Assembly: GCA_009767595.1 (NCBI GenBank)
Contig: VSDK01015324.1
Location: 7,822-71,821 of the forward strand
Source of the DNA: Symbiodinium kawagutii
Taxonomy: Eukaryota; Sar; Dinophyceae; Suessiales; Symbiodiniaceae
Length of the DNA: 64,000 nt
Direction of reading: 5' to 3'
Shown: positions 1-10,065 of the stretch, one piece after another
Layout: each line of letters begins with the position of its first letter
How positions within the stretch are numbered: position 1 is the first letter of the stretch
Notes under the pieces: generated by a model
Told to the model about the DNA's origin: nothing
What the model saw: the letters and a program-made list of their open reading frames with translations, nothing else
The model's database searches: none
Program-made: the position numbers and the translations under genes

Positions 1-100
1 CGAATCCAAATATGGCATCTCTGAAGGCAGTCATGTCGTTTAGGAGACTGGGGGCACCTAACCGACATGTATCATCCAACTTTTAAGCTTTTTCGTTTGC

Positions 101-560
101 TTGGAGTTGCTTTCCGTGACCAAGGCAACCAACGAGCTTTCTGAAAAATTGCGACCCATCGCCCCTTGGCAGCTGCTGCTGGCTTCAGCGTGTATGGAAG
201 GCGAACAGTTCAAGGTGCAAACTAAAACCACACTCAACCATATGATGGTGATATTCGTCCATTTTTCTGGTGTCAATGATGTTTACCAATGGTTAGCTTA
301 CTGACGATTGTGAAATTTGTGCATGTTTGAGTTCTTCAATGCTGGAAATCAACCAAGTCCGGGTCAGCCGCACCCTGATCACTCGACAACTTCGACTCAG
401 GTTCCTCACTCGCATGGCGCAGCACTTGGAAAAACAGGCCACCGCTGGAGCTGCTGCTCGCAGACTCCTCACATCTCATCAGCGCATCCTTGGGCCTCAG
501 ATGGGGCTGATTTGGTTCCAAGTCAAGCTCCAGATCTCATCAGATTCATGAGATTCAACC
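101..560 (+). other. Two exon-like open segments
   Basis: Two overlapping stretches (101-304 and 327-551) stay open and encode helical, charged peptides (for example ATNELSEKL and RMAQHLEKQA). They have higher GC than the surroundings. Splice borders are not evident and no family is recognised. They may be exons of one plus-strand gene entering from the left. Confidence 0.25.
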
Positions 561-1196
561 TTCCAGTCACTGATCTCCAGATTCATCAGGTTCAACCTTC
601 TAACGACCTCCAGCAACCATCTTTAGCCTTGATGAATCTATAGGTCCACCTGTCCTTGCTCCAGGTCTTCCTTCCAGGTCAAACCCTACTGGAAGAGGGC
701 GACGGGTCCCAGTGGCGACGTGGTGTCCCCTGCAGCCCTGGCCTCCCCAGGGTTCGTTTCCCAGCTGCCACCACTAGTCATTGCGGGTAGCCCCCCGAAT
801 CATCCATATTTTCAGCCGTTAGTAGTAGTAAATCAAGGATTTCTAGTGTCTGGGGACTTACTAAGAGTATCGGGGCTAAACAACACTAAACTCACTTCGT
901 CACCACAATTAACAAGAATTGGTTCCACTATCGGCCCAAATTCACCATCAGTCAGTGTTGGCCCCGGTTTTTGCACCACTATTAGCGTTCATTGGCCAGT
1001 ATTGGCCTGAGAAAATATGATGAGAGAGACTTCATCCTCGCATGAATCTGAATGAGCCATTATCCATCATTTACCATTGACCATTTCTGCTTTACAAGAA
1101 GACCAATCTTATCCAAACAAGGCCAGCAGAATTCGTTCATTGGTGTCCGAACCATTGATTGCAACACCACAACAGTGAGAGTGAAGTCTCGGAAAA
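561..1196. other. Non-coding stretch, no feature recognised
   Basis: Mostly AT-rich intron-like or intergenic sequence. The open frame at 720-1010 has no protein-like composition. The stretch leads directly into tandem family A inverted-repeat elements. Confidence 0.4.
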
Positions 1197-1308
1197 TATG
1201 GTGGTTTCTCCAAATAGGACCCAAAATGTAGTTGGTTTATAAATAACTAATGATTGATATGAGGTGATTGAGGGGCACCCCCATTTTGAGAAACCACCAT
1301 ATGGGTGT
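1197..1308. repeat. MITE-like element, family A, copy 1
   Basis: Ends are inverted: GGTGGTTTCTCC at the left and GAGAAACCACC at the right, with C-rich inner borders. About 110 bp. The next copy follows almost directly. Confidence 0.6.
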
Positions 1309-1410
1309 TTCTCAAAATAGGGGTACCCCCACATCATGCATTACTAGTCATTTATAGTAATAAACCAACCATTTTTTGGGGCACCCCCATTTTGAGAAAC
1401 CACCAGATGG
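1309..1410. repeat. MITE-like element, family A, copy 2
   Basis: The left end reads GGGTGTTTCTCAAAATAGGG and the right end CCCATTTTGAGAAACCACC, a clear inverted pair. The core has the family motif AATAAACCAACCATTTTTTG. Confidence 0.7.
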
Positions 1411-1525
1411 ATGTTTTTGACGCGCTGTGCGTAGATCTTTCGCGTGTTTTCGAGAAATCTTTGACACATCAAAACTAGTAACTAGAAATGCCTTGGAGAG
1501 CATCTCCGGTCGCAGCTCTGGCCTG

Positions 1526-1626
1526 GGGGTTTCTGAAGCCATAGGGGGCCCTCAAAATGGTTGGTTCATTACTATAAATGAGTGATAAACAGGATGAAAA
1601 CTGGGGTACCCCTAGAGAAACACCCC
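1526..1626. repeat. MITE-like element, family A, divergent copy 3
   Basis: Starts GGGGGTTTCTGAAGCCATAG and ends CCCCTAGAGAAACACCCC. The core again has a ggttggttcattactataaa-type stretch. A family C-like segment with the usual terminal motif (cttgacccagct) follows at 1627-1720. Confidence 0.5.
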
Positions 1627-2005
1627 TGGTTCCCCCACTATCAACCCCATTGTTTTCCTTCTTATTGTTGGTTATTCTCCCCCATGAGTTGGTTGATGAA
1701 CTGCTTGACCCAGCTCGCCATATCTCTTCCCCGGTACTGCACCTCTGTTGCTCTGCTATCTGAGGCTCGGACGCCGGCTTTAGCCTTCTCATTCAGCAAG
1801 GCGCAGATGGAGAGCAGATATGTGGCGAGCTGGGTCATGGCTTTAACCAACGAATTTCATGGGGGATGATAAGCAACAAAGCTATAGGGAAAACAAGATC
1901 TAGATCTAAGGGCCACCACATATCTAAATTTAAGGTGTACTACCAATGGTAGCGATGATTGATTGAAAGCAGATTCGCTGGTGGCACATTTGTTGAGAAT
2001 CTGAT

Positions 2006-2203
2006 GTGGCTGTTGCCCTGCAGCGAGGCAATGCATCCATCGAGAAAGGTGGTCGAAAGCTTAGATATCTCAAGGAGGTGAAGCTTGCGAACCCTCAAGC
2101 GATGGATCAGACTTCCAAGAAGAGAGAAGGAACGGTTCGGAAGGCGCTGATGATTGGATCTATAGCCAGTAAGCCACCCTCAACATCCCTTAGCCAGAAA
2201 TAG
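2006..2203 (+). CDS. Exon-like segment, unknown protein
   Basis: Open segment encoding a basic, helical peptide (contains KLRYLKEVKLANPQ). No splice borders can be fixed and no family is recognised. It lies between repeats and fits the orphan plus-strand exons of this window. Confidence 0.25.
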   Translation: MAVALQRGNASIEKGGRKLRYLKEVKLANPQAMDQTSKKREGTVRKALMIGSIASKPPSTSLSQK

Positions 2204-2548
2204 CTGGTGTCATGTATGTTTATATGAACCCTTACCTGGAAATAGGCCTTACTTAACCAGAAATAGCCATAGTTGCTAATATCCCGTAGCCAGAAATAGC
2301 CATAGAGAGAGATGACAGAAAATATGCGGATCTACGACTACAAGTTCCTCACAGTTTCAGGCGCACGCGCGGCACAACTGTGGCGCGTTGCGTTGGCTTC
2401 TGCGCTTCGCGCGCGAAGCGCACCGCCCGTCTCAGGTCGAGTCGTGGGGAGAATCGGAGCCGGGGAGTTGCTGGGCAGCGCTGTGCACGTCCACCATGTC
2501 ATCCAGCTGTGGCAAGCAGAGATGACGGGGTATCTGGTGGTTATATGG

Positions 2549-2605
2549 TGATCTCTCAAAATAGGGGGGATTTGGGGGGTCCCCTATTTTGAGAAACACC
2601 CATAT
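2549..2605. repeat. Short family A copy
   Basis: TCTCTCAAAATAGGGG and CCCCTATTTTGAGAAACACC lie only about 15 bases apart, so this copy is nearly a bare hairpin. Family E starts directly at its right end. Confidence 0.6.
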
Positions 2606-2608
2606 GGC

Positions 2609-2692
2609 AGTTGTTTAGGGGTTATAACCAGTAACAATGGCAAATAATGAGGGATAACAAGCAAGAATCAACAAACTTATGGCTAAACAACT
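2609..2692. repeat. MITE-like element, family E, copy 1
   Basis: Begins AGTTGTTTAG and ends CTAAACAACT, a perfect 10-bp terminal inverted repeat. The interior is nearly the same as the copy at 31,729-31,815. In both places a family B-type end follows immediately to the right. Confidence 0.7.
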
Positions 2693-2793
2693 ACCGGGTT
2701 GGTGTGTATGGAAAACCGAGGGGTTACATAGGGTTTATCACCATAAAAGGGGTCATCCATTATGGTCAATACCAAGGATAACAAGTAACAGTA

Positions 2794-2886
2794 GTGGTTG
2801 AACAAATATCGGTTGTTCCCCAGGAATCATTAACAAATGGTCGGTTGACTAACATTTTTCATAGGGGTTGTTCAACCACCACCCAG
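2794..2886. repeat. Family B-type element, diverged
   Basis: Carries the family B core (CATTAACAAATGGTCGGTTG, then TTTTTCATAGGGGTTGTTCA) and ends in CAACCACCACCCAGG. Its left end is displaced by the family E copy upstream. Confidence 0.5.
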
Positions 2887-4011
2887 GTGTGTCATGGATG
2901 ATCTGTCTCTAGATGAGTTTGGATGATCTGTTTGGATGATCTGTCAGTAGAGACGGTGTTTGGATAATCTGTTTGGATGTGGTTGGTCTACTTCTCCCAA
3001 GAGTTCTCCAGTTCGACAAAAACATGCACAAGCTGCAATCACTTCAGCAAAACTCCCTGGCATTGGCAGCCAGAATCTTCTCAAGGAACTTAGTGAATGA
3101 TAGCTAACCTTTGCCTCTGAATTTTTTCATTCCCGCACGATATGCAGTTCACACAACTCTGCTTTTACATTGTGGTTTCTCAAAATAGGGGTACCCCCAA
3201 ACCATCCAATAGTCCTCAACCAGTTATATTACTAAACCAGCTATTATAATTGGTGTATCATTCCTTTATTATGGCTCATAGTCCCCCTAGTATTTAACCA
3301 TTACAAACCAGAGTTCGCCATTGACAAACCAGCCATTTTGATCCATTTTGTGGGTCCCTTCTAGCTTCAAAAAGCCTCAGTGCTTCTGGCCTCAGGTTCA
3401 TCGGCGAATCTGTTGCTTTGGGCTTCGTCCCCTCCGCAACGGCCACAGTGCGAGCGGATGAGAGGAGAACTGGACGGCAATGGTTGGTGCTTGGGCAGCT
3501 TAGTACTGGTGAATCTTGGTAAGCACGGGTGAGGAATGATCAATCAACCAGTGGTTAGTCAGTTCGGGTTGCATTTCATGGTTAATCCACCAATGTTTAG
3601 TCAGTTGGGGTCCTGGTTAGTCCTTATCACCAACCATTCACTAGGACTAACCGTCACCAACCATTGAATGGTCGTTGGTTAACCATTCACCAACCATTGG
3701 TCCCTCCGCTGCATATGGGTTGCGGAAGCCGCGTCGCCTCTGGTGGATCCTTGGAGCTGGACGTGCTGCGCCAGGATGCTGACCTTCGCCATTAACAACA
3801 CGGCCTTCCGAGAGTTGGTGGATGAGTTCCCCGAGGCGCAGCGACCGTGGCGAAGCCCGTGGATCCTTGGAGAGTCAATGGGGAAACCGAGGATGGCAAC
3901 GGTTGGGTCACGGGTTGGTAATGGTAAGCTAGGGTTTATTAATCCTGGGTAGCCATTAGTCAACTAGGCCATGGTACTCAAGGCCACCATGGCTTGATGA
4001 TTGTTTGCGGG
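2887..4011 (+). other. Degenerate repeats with two weak exon candidates
   Basis: Contains a degenerate GGATGATCTGTTT repeat (2,890-2,975), half a family A element (3,172-3,230), and two segments that read like exons (about 3,397-3,480 and 3,774-3,870, the latter opening after CGCCAG). No product recognised. Confidence 0.3.
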
Positions 4012-4146
4012 ATGTTTGTGGAAGCAGTCAAGGGGCTGGTCGATGGAAAGGGCTTTGACGCGGACAACTCTTCGGAAGCTTGTTTGTACCGGTTTTTTTC
4101 CCTCATAGCCAGGATTCTTCGAGAATTGTGCTTTGGGTGCCTTTGA
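4012..4146 (+). CDS. Small ORF or exon, unknown protein
   Basis: ATG-to-TGA frame of 44 codons with balanced, protein-like composition, including VDGKGFDAD followed by a hydrophobic, basic C-terminal half (FFSLIARILREL). It could be a small protein or an exon read into an intron. No family recognised. Confidence 0.35.
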   Translation: MFVEAVKGLVDGKGFDADNSSEACLYRFFSLIARILRELCFGCL

Positions 4147-4668
4147 GCCAATGACAACGGGACTTTGGTAGTTTGAGGGGTGGTCACTGAGCTCTGTTCT
4201 GGACCTATAGCTCACGAGCATGATCAAAAGGACCCCAAATCCCCACAGGCTTCATGTTTCTCGCGGTGCAGGAGAAGCAACGCATAGTTGAGCTGGTGCA
4301 GAAACGCCAAGAGGAGCCACTGGGGAAAAGGGGACGTCATGGGGAATCGAGCCCTGAAAGCTGGTTGATAGAGTGGGCAGCATAGGATTACTAGCATGGC
4401 AGTAGGGGTCAGCTGGAGGTGCAAAAGATGATGTCGAGGAGTGGCATGTGAACTTGAGATTTGTGCCGCCATGCTTGCTACGCAGGTGCTCGCAGAAACA
4501 GATGAAGTCATTTGCTTCAACCGCATATTGGTCATTGATGGTCATTGAAAGGCAATATAAACAGTGAATCTGTGAACTTATGATGAAAAACAAAAACCTT
4601 ATAAAGTTCCTATCATTCTTATCAACCCTTCATGGGTAGATCCGTGCCATTGCATGTTCCGGCTGCAG

Positions 4669-4815
4669 GCTCCTACACGACGGCGCAGCAGCGGGCGCAA
4701 CGTCTTCAACCAGGTCGTGGCAGTTACGGCCATGCAGAGAATGGCGGATGTGGGGACGCCGGAGGAGGGTGGGGATGCTCAGGGCGGAGGTGCTCGGAGG
4801 ATGGTCATGGGTTGA
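4669..4815 (+). CDS. Exon ending in TGA, unknown protein
   Basis: Opens exactly after CTGCAG, then G, and stays open for 48 codons to TGA. The peptide is Arg-rich at the start and Gly-rich at the end (contains NQVVAVTAMQRMADVGTPEE). It could be a terminal exon. The following stretch 4,830-5,158 is open in another frame and also protein-like. Confidence 0.4.
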   Translation, partial: APTRRRSSGRNVFNQVVAVTAMQRMADVGTPEEGGDAQGGGARRMVMG

Positions 4816-4829
4816 TGCCGAGGTCCAAA

Positions 4830-5158
4830 ATTCTCAACAGCTTGGACCAGCTTGGAATCAGCCTGGCCGGTTTCTCACTACATTTGCTGGTGGCTTGAAA
4901 TTGGAAGAATTGAAGTTGAGGAATGATAGGGAATCCATGGTTGAGTGCACATCCGAAGTGGGTTGTGGCCGACTACACGGCCTTGAAGCAACTTTTTCCG
5001 TGGGGGAGAAGGATTGGAAGCTGAAGCAGCATGAGTTGTTTGATAGCATCAAGCGCTGCCGGATCCCGAAGGCCAAGCCAACAGTGCATACGGTAACCCG
5101 CGAGATTGTGGTTTCTGTTTCATGTCCTCCATCCAGAGCTTGTGTTGATGGCTCTTGA
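4830..5158 (+). CDS. Exon-like open frame, unknown protein
   Basis: The second half of a 136-codon open frame. It is protein-like, with charged helical stretches (KLEELKLRNDRES, KDWKLKQHELFDSIKR) and ends in TGA at 5,156-5,158. No motif recognised. Borders are unknown. Confidence 0.35.
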
Positions 5159-5342
5159 TGCAATTTTCATGAATCCTTTCTGAGTGGGGCAACTAGGGCA
5201 TCAAACTCAGTATCTATGCTGAGCTTGGCAGTGAGAAGCTTACACTACCCATAAACAGTTTGAAGCTATTAGACATACAGCATGCATATGAAATGACCTG
5301 TGATGACCTTTTTGCAAGTTTGAAACTATAACCTTTGTACTA

Positions 5343-5446
5343 CCTATATATACAGATATATATATATATATATATCTATCTAACTACACACTTGTACATA
5401 TATATATATACATACATATATACACACACACATATATATATATATG
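5343..5446. repeat. AT/AC dinucleotide microsatellites
   Basis: Runs of TA, with CA and TACA interruptions. Confidence 0.9.
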
Positions 5447-5464
5447 CATTTTGAGGGTCCTTCG

Positions 5465-5605
5465 GCTCTGGAAATTTTGGGCACGGTGACGGTAGTCGTG
5501 CACAGCTCCCGCCCAGATGTCGTGGAGAGCCTCCCTCAGCGGCCGGTGCGCTGGGGCGATGCTCGTTGTGGCCCTCAAGTTGTGAGAGCGAGGGAATGCT
5601 GGTGA
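5465..5605 (+). CDS. Exon-like open segment, unknown protein
   Basis: 46 codons open to TGA, with beta-like then Arg-rich composition (LEILGTVTVVVHSSRPD). GC content is well above the microsatellite just upstream. No family recognised. Confidence 0.35.
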   Translation, partial: ALEILGTVTVVVHSSRPDVVESLPQRPVRWGDARCGPQVVRARECW

Positions 5606-7078
5606 CCAAAACCAATCCAGATTTTTTTGCTGGTGATCAAGATGATCAAGATTTTTTAAATGTTGATTTTGGACTATTTTGGATTCTCATTGTTCAAATC
5701 GTCCTGTCGTTTCAAAGACGACGATCGTGTTCGTCCCCAGGCGCCTTCATGGATAGCCATGAGAGAAATTCCTAGCTGCCTCGCGGTCAGGTGAAACGAC
5801 TCCCGGGCTACCGCAGTGGATTGAACTGGGTGAGGCAACGCAAGGCGGCATTGGAAGATGCCATGTAACTCGGTTGCGCAAGATGACTGGCTCCTTCGCA
5901 ACGGATGATGGCTCTGAGCATTTTCCAGGGACAAGTTCCTGCGCAGAGGGAGCATGTCTGGTTATACCTCAATAACTCTCAATCTCTCATGATCAGTCTG
6001 TGCTACAAAGAGCAATCAGGAAGTTTCATGTCTCTAAGAAACCTTGTTCTGAGTCCTTGCGTCAAAAACAAGACTGATGTAGTCATGGCTCCAACCTCAC
6101 ACCTCCGCATTTGCAAGAGGTTGGGGGTTATGACCTCTGCAACCCCTCAGGTTGTAGGTAGACAAGCGTGGCACATCATGGGACAACGCCGCCGCTTGAA
6201 TCTAAGGAGTAGATGTCGCCAACATAAAGCAAATAGTAGATGCAATCAACACCTTTCGGACACTGCTGACATTTGTTCACACGTTGTCGCAATGTCAGCA
6301 GCACCACCGACGACCCGAGGTATGTGAAAATGGAGCGAACCGTTCGGAGCGGAAAGCTCGAAAGGTGTCCGCCAAGAAGGGAGCCCCAGCATCATCAAGC
6401 CGTGTTCGTTCACCTTTTTTGGTTGACAAAGTGTGGGCATCCCGCCACGGAAATAAGAAACTGCTTTGACTCAATGGGGAGATTGGTGGTTCAGCCAAGC
6501 GTGGAGCACTCGCGAAAGTGTGGGGGGGAACCAACCCTCTCAGATGCGGTTTCAGGAGATTCCAGATTTTGAAGGGAACTCGGGGGCCATTCTCCAAATC
6601 ATCCGGGGTCCCGGTTCACCGTGGAACCGGGAAAGCCCGTTGGAACTTGGGAAGTAACCACCAAATCCAAGCATCCAACCATGGTTAACAACGCTCAACC
6701 CATGGAAATCCCATAGAAATCCCATAAATCCCTCGGAAAACTTTTGGAAATCCCATGGAAATCCCAGCAAAACCCCATAGAAATCCTATAAATCCCATAG
6801 AAATTCCTTGGAAATCCCCTGGAAATCCCCTGGAAACCATCCACCCTCCAAGCATCTCGGTCCCAGGCCCTGCCTTCGAGCCGCTGCTGCCGCTGCACCC
6901 TGGCGGGGGGGCCGCTGCTGCCGCTGCAGAACTACCGAGTTCCTGAGGGACCAGGTCCCGGCAGCGCTTGGAACGCTGCGCCCAAGGCGAGGCTCCGTGA
7001 CATCCAAGGGTGGGGATGGGTGGTGATGTATGGAGAAATGCCATCACATGATATCACATGAAAATATGTAGGATGTAT
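5606..7078. other. Mixed unassigned sequence
   Basis: Contains an open frame at 5,905-6,327 of uncertain reality, a tandem block of GGAAATCCC-type units (6,700-6,840), and a GC-rich segment at 6,850-7,010 that may be an exon (reads TTEFLRDQVPAALGTL). Confidence 0.3.
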
Positions 7079-7080
7079 AA

Positions 7081-7131
<51 letters not shown>

Positions 7132-7147
7132 TATATATATATATATA
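7079..7147. repeat. (ATAG)n then (AT)n microsatellite
   Basis: Perfect tetranucleotide run followed by AT repeats. Confidence 0.95.
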
Positions 7148-7386
7148 AATGTAAATTAATTATAGGTCTTTCAGGGAGTTCATGCATTGATGGATCTCCC
7201 ATTTCTATGATTTGCATCCATACGATTCAATAGTTGTGCATGTCAGTAGGTGCGCATGTGCAGAACATGCGTGCGAAATAAGTAAGAGAGAGAGAGCTGT
7301 GCAACCTGAATACCTGGATGAACTGCGCAATGCCCCCCTTACGTAAATGCATGCATGCTTGCACAAAGCACAAACACCTTCAAACA

Positions 7387-7510
7387 ACACGCAGACACAC
7401 ACACACACACCATGCGTACACCTATACACAAGCTCACACACACACACATCAACACCTCTACGCATTTGCACAGAGGTAAAATAGGTAAACACGCACCCAC
7501 ACACACACAT
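7387..7510. repeat. (CA)n-rich microsatellite region
   Basis: Three CA runs within about 120 bp. The long minus-strand frames here are repeat-encoded and not real genes. Confidence 0.9.
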
Positions 7511-8256
7511 GTACACATTACAACAATGCATATGCATGCATGCATGTCAATAACGGCTTGTCGATAAGTTGTTTTGCCACCCAACATATCTGGATAGAAT
7601 GTCCTTGCTGCTGCTGAAGCGGGTACCCAACCAGATTCGTATAGATTCGCTAAATAAGCCTGTGTTCAGTTCAGAACGTCAAGTTCTGCATTCAACCCTC
7701 AAGAAAGGACCGATCTCAATTTGTTTTCGTGTTTTTCTGAGCCTCGTGATGTTCTTGCATGCCTTTTCTTCTCACATGGCTGAAACTGAACCCCTACTCA
7801 AGCCTATTCAACCCATGATTGACCCAGATATAATTTTGATACATAAGCAAAGGTTCTTTGGGTCTCAAGTCAGGCTTTTTCCACCCCGAACCCGTACTGC
7901 CCCTCATATTTGGCGATACCAACCCATGATTCTTTCAAGGGTTCTTTGGGTCTGAAGCTTGGAATCCTGTGAACGACCAAAACCAAAACATGCTTCTTCC
8001 CGAACGTACTTCAGCCAGGCTGTCAATGTTAGATCGATATTCATCAGCCCGATTTGGGATCATCACAAGCTACAACAGGGGATCAACTGCTGATCCTACC
8101 ATCATTATCTAAACATCATCAGCCATCATCGTTAATTAGTGATTATCCCCTACTATGAATCATTATTCATGGAGAAGGCTGGCTGGCTGAAATTTAACCA
8201 TCATTTAACAGTATTAGCCGTTATCAACAATTATCAACCATGGCCAACAATTGTTA
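7511..8256. other. Nothing recognised
   Basis: AT-rich sequence rich in AACCAT and ATCATTA words. It is the pre-insertion flank of the retrotransposon. Confidence 0.4.
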
Positions 8257-8261
8257 ACCAT
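8257..8261. repeat. Target site duplication, left (ACCAT)
   Basis: ACCAT directly precedes the 5' LTR and recurs at 16,768-16,772 directly after the 3' LTR. It can be read as 6 bp (AACCAT) if the last A of the LTR is counted as target. Confidence 0.9.
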
Positions 8262-8532
8262 TGTTTCATGAAATGGGTGAAGCATCGATTTATCAACCTT
8301 AGCACATTTCTGTGGCATCTAGAGTCACATGTGCGGTCTTTTAGCCAGGCCATGTCCTACTTCGTGGGGGCATGTTGTGTGTCCGCAGGGGCGCCTCTTG
8401 AGATCAAATCCGCAACGGTGTGAAAAGTTGGGCGGCCGGGTCCGCCATGGTTTCGTTGTGAGATTCTTTAGAAATCCAAATCTTGCTTTAGCCTCACGAA
8501 TCCACCTACGGCAATTTGAGCTGCAAGATAGA
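8262..8532 (+). repeat. 5' LTR
   Basis: 271 bp, starts TGTTTCATG and ends AAGATAGA, identical to 16,497-16,767. It holds the presumed promoter and polyadenylation signals, but no TATA box is obvious. Confidence 0.95.
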
Positions 8533-8533
8533 T

Positions 8534-8551
8534 TGGTACTGCGGAGCTCTG
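8534..8551 (+). promoter_or_regulatory. Candidate primer binding site
   Basis: TGGTACTGCGGAGCTCTG starts one base after the LTR, as expected for pairing with a tRNA 3' CCA end. The tRNA could not be identified by eye. Confidence 0.4.
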
Positions 8552-8612
8552 CACGGTCAGGGCCTCCCATTTTTCCTTTGATCTCGTGCCTCGGCTTTTG
8601 TTCTTTTTCCAG

Positions 8613-9686
8613 ATGGCTTTCAGCAAAGATGTTAGTCAGGGTTCTGCCACAAACAAAGTTCCCACATGGAACGGGTCCCCAGAAGGATTTTTCCACTATG
8701 TCACAGAAATCAAATGGCATCTTGCTGGGACAAAAGCTAGTGAGCGGCCGTATGCAGCGGCAAGACTTGTGCGGAAGCTTCTTGAATCGGAGCACCCTTC
8801 GTTGAAGTCCCTTGCCTACAAGCTCGACCCCTCAGAATTCACCTCAGAAGATGCCATTGCGAAGTTGATTGCTTTCTTGGAAGCATCGCCTATGAACAGG
8901 CAAGCTGTTCCAGATGCTGGGAGACAATTGTCAGCATACTATAGGCGTTTGAGCAGAAAACCCCAAGAAACCATACCCCAATTTCTGGTTCGAGAAGAGA
9001 CCTTGTATGATGGTATGTGGAGAGCTCTACAACGGTTGCTTCGGGAGAAAGAACTGGATTTTGACCAGTTCGATTGTTCTTTAGAAGAATTGAAACGTTT
9101 TTGCGGCATGGGTGATCAAAGCTACTACATTCCTGGTACTGGTCCTTTTGATGCTTCCAAAATAGGTTCAGCCGGAGGTTCGGAAAGTGGTAGTACTCAT
9201 CCTTCACGTTTTGCCAATCAAGAAAACGCGGGTGAAGCAGATGATGATGCTGAAGAACATCCTGTGCCCCCGTTGTCTCGAGCTCAGTCCCATGCTTCTT
9301 TGAGGACAGCAGTAGGAGCAGCCCCACCGAAGAATCAGAAGCGTTTCGATTTGATCGAGAGGCTCATGCAGAAAGGGCTGATTCCTCTGGCTGCCCTGGA
9401 TATCATCCGGGGATGGTTGCTTTTGGAATGTGCCAGTGCTACAGGGCTGGACAAATCCCTTGTCAAAGCAGCCACACAGAATAAGCTGGGATATCAGAAC
9501 ATCCGTTCTGCCTTGTTGTCTCTTCATGAAGATCGTGTTGGAAAAGGGCATGGTCTACCCCCTAAAGGTTTTGGCCGTGGTGGGGGCAAGGGGCAATCTT
9601 TGAATATGATCGCAGAGAATGAGCAGCACTATGGTAACCCATACGAAGATGCACAGTTCCAAGACACGTGGTTCAGAATACCTTGA
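8613..9686 (+). CDS. Copia gag, first reading frame
   Basis: Starts at the first ATG, after CCAG at the end of the leader. The frame opens upstream at 8,586 without ATG. The 357-residue product begins with the usual copia gag look (VPTWNGSPEGFFHYV, then helical charged segments). It has an acidic middle (about residues 190-210) and Gly/Lys-rich patches near the end (GFGRGGGKG) that could bind RNA. No CCHC knuckle is seen. The frame ends CCT TGA T; skipping one T enters the next frame in the acidic region without losing sequence. Confidence 0.75.
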   Translation: MAFSKDVSQGSATNKVPTWNGSPEGFFHYVTEIKWHLAGTKASERPYAAARLVRKLLESEHPSLKSLAYKLDPSEFTSEDAIAKLIAFLEASPMNRQAVPDAGRQLSAYYRRLSRKPQETIPQFLVREETLYDGMWRALQRLLREKELDFDQFDCSLEELKRFCGMGDQSYYIPGTGPFDASKIGSAGGSESGSTHPSRFANQENAGEADDDAEEHPVPPLSRAQSHASLRTAVGAAPPKNQKRFDLIERLMQKGLIPLAALDIIRGWLLLECASATGLDKSLVKAATQNKLGYQNIRSALLSLHEDRVGKGHGLPPKGFGRGGGKGQSLNMIAENEQHYGNPYEDAQFQDTWFRIP

Positions 9687-10065
9687 TCCTGAGCATTTTG
9701 GTGGTGAAGATGGTTACTTTGGTGAAGATCTTGATAATCCTGAAGGTGACCCAGATGATCCCCCTCCAGAAGAGGATCCACAGAATTCCATGTCCGAAGA
9801 TCAAGCTTTGCAGATGATCACACAGCTGCAGGAAGAGGAGAAGGAGCTTAACCTGATGATGGCTGATGCTCAACGTAACTTGGAACAGGCAAGACGCGCT
9901 GTCCAAGAGGCCAAGAAAGATCGCGGCTGGAAATCAGGCAAGGGTTCCCCTCCTCATGGACAGCAGAAAGGCACTAGCACCTTCTTGCAGGGCAAGGGCA
10001 TGCGAGGTTTTGCAGAATCATTTTATCCAGAAAGGTCAATTCGGAAAAGGTGGACATGCTCATAG
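9685..10065 (+). CDS. Gag continuation, +1 frame
   Basis: Open from the gag stop to TAG. Very acidic start (GGEDGYFGEDLDNPEGD), then a heptad-like coiled coil (residues such as LQEEEKELNLMM and LEQARRAVQEAKK) and a Gly/Lys-rich tail. It has no convincing start of its own, so it is probably made as a frameshift extension of gag or is the product of indels. Confidence 0.65.
   Translation, partial: DPEHFGGEDGYFGEDLDNPEGDPDDPPPEEDPQNSMSEDQALQMITQLQEEEKELNLMMADAQRNLEQARRAVQEAKKDRGWKSGKGSPPHGQQKGTSTFLQGKGMRGFAESFYPERSIRKRWTCS

Noticed and set aside
4224..4593. Two long minus-strand ORFs
   Set aside because: They overlap each other and better plus-strand exon candidates, with no recognisable motif.
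7205..7587. Cys/Val-rich minus-strand ORFs
   Set aside because: Encoded by CA/GT microsatellites.
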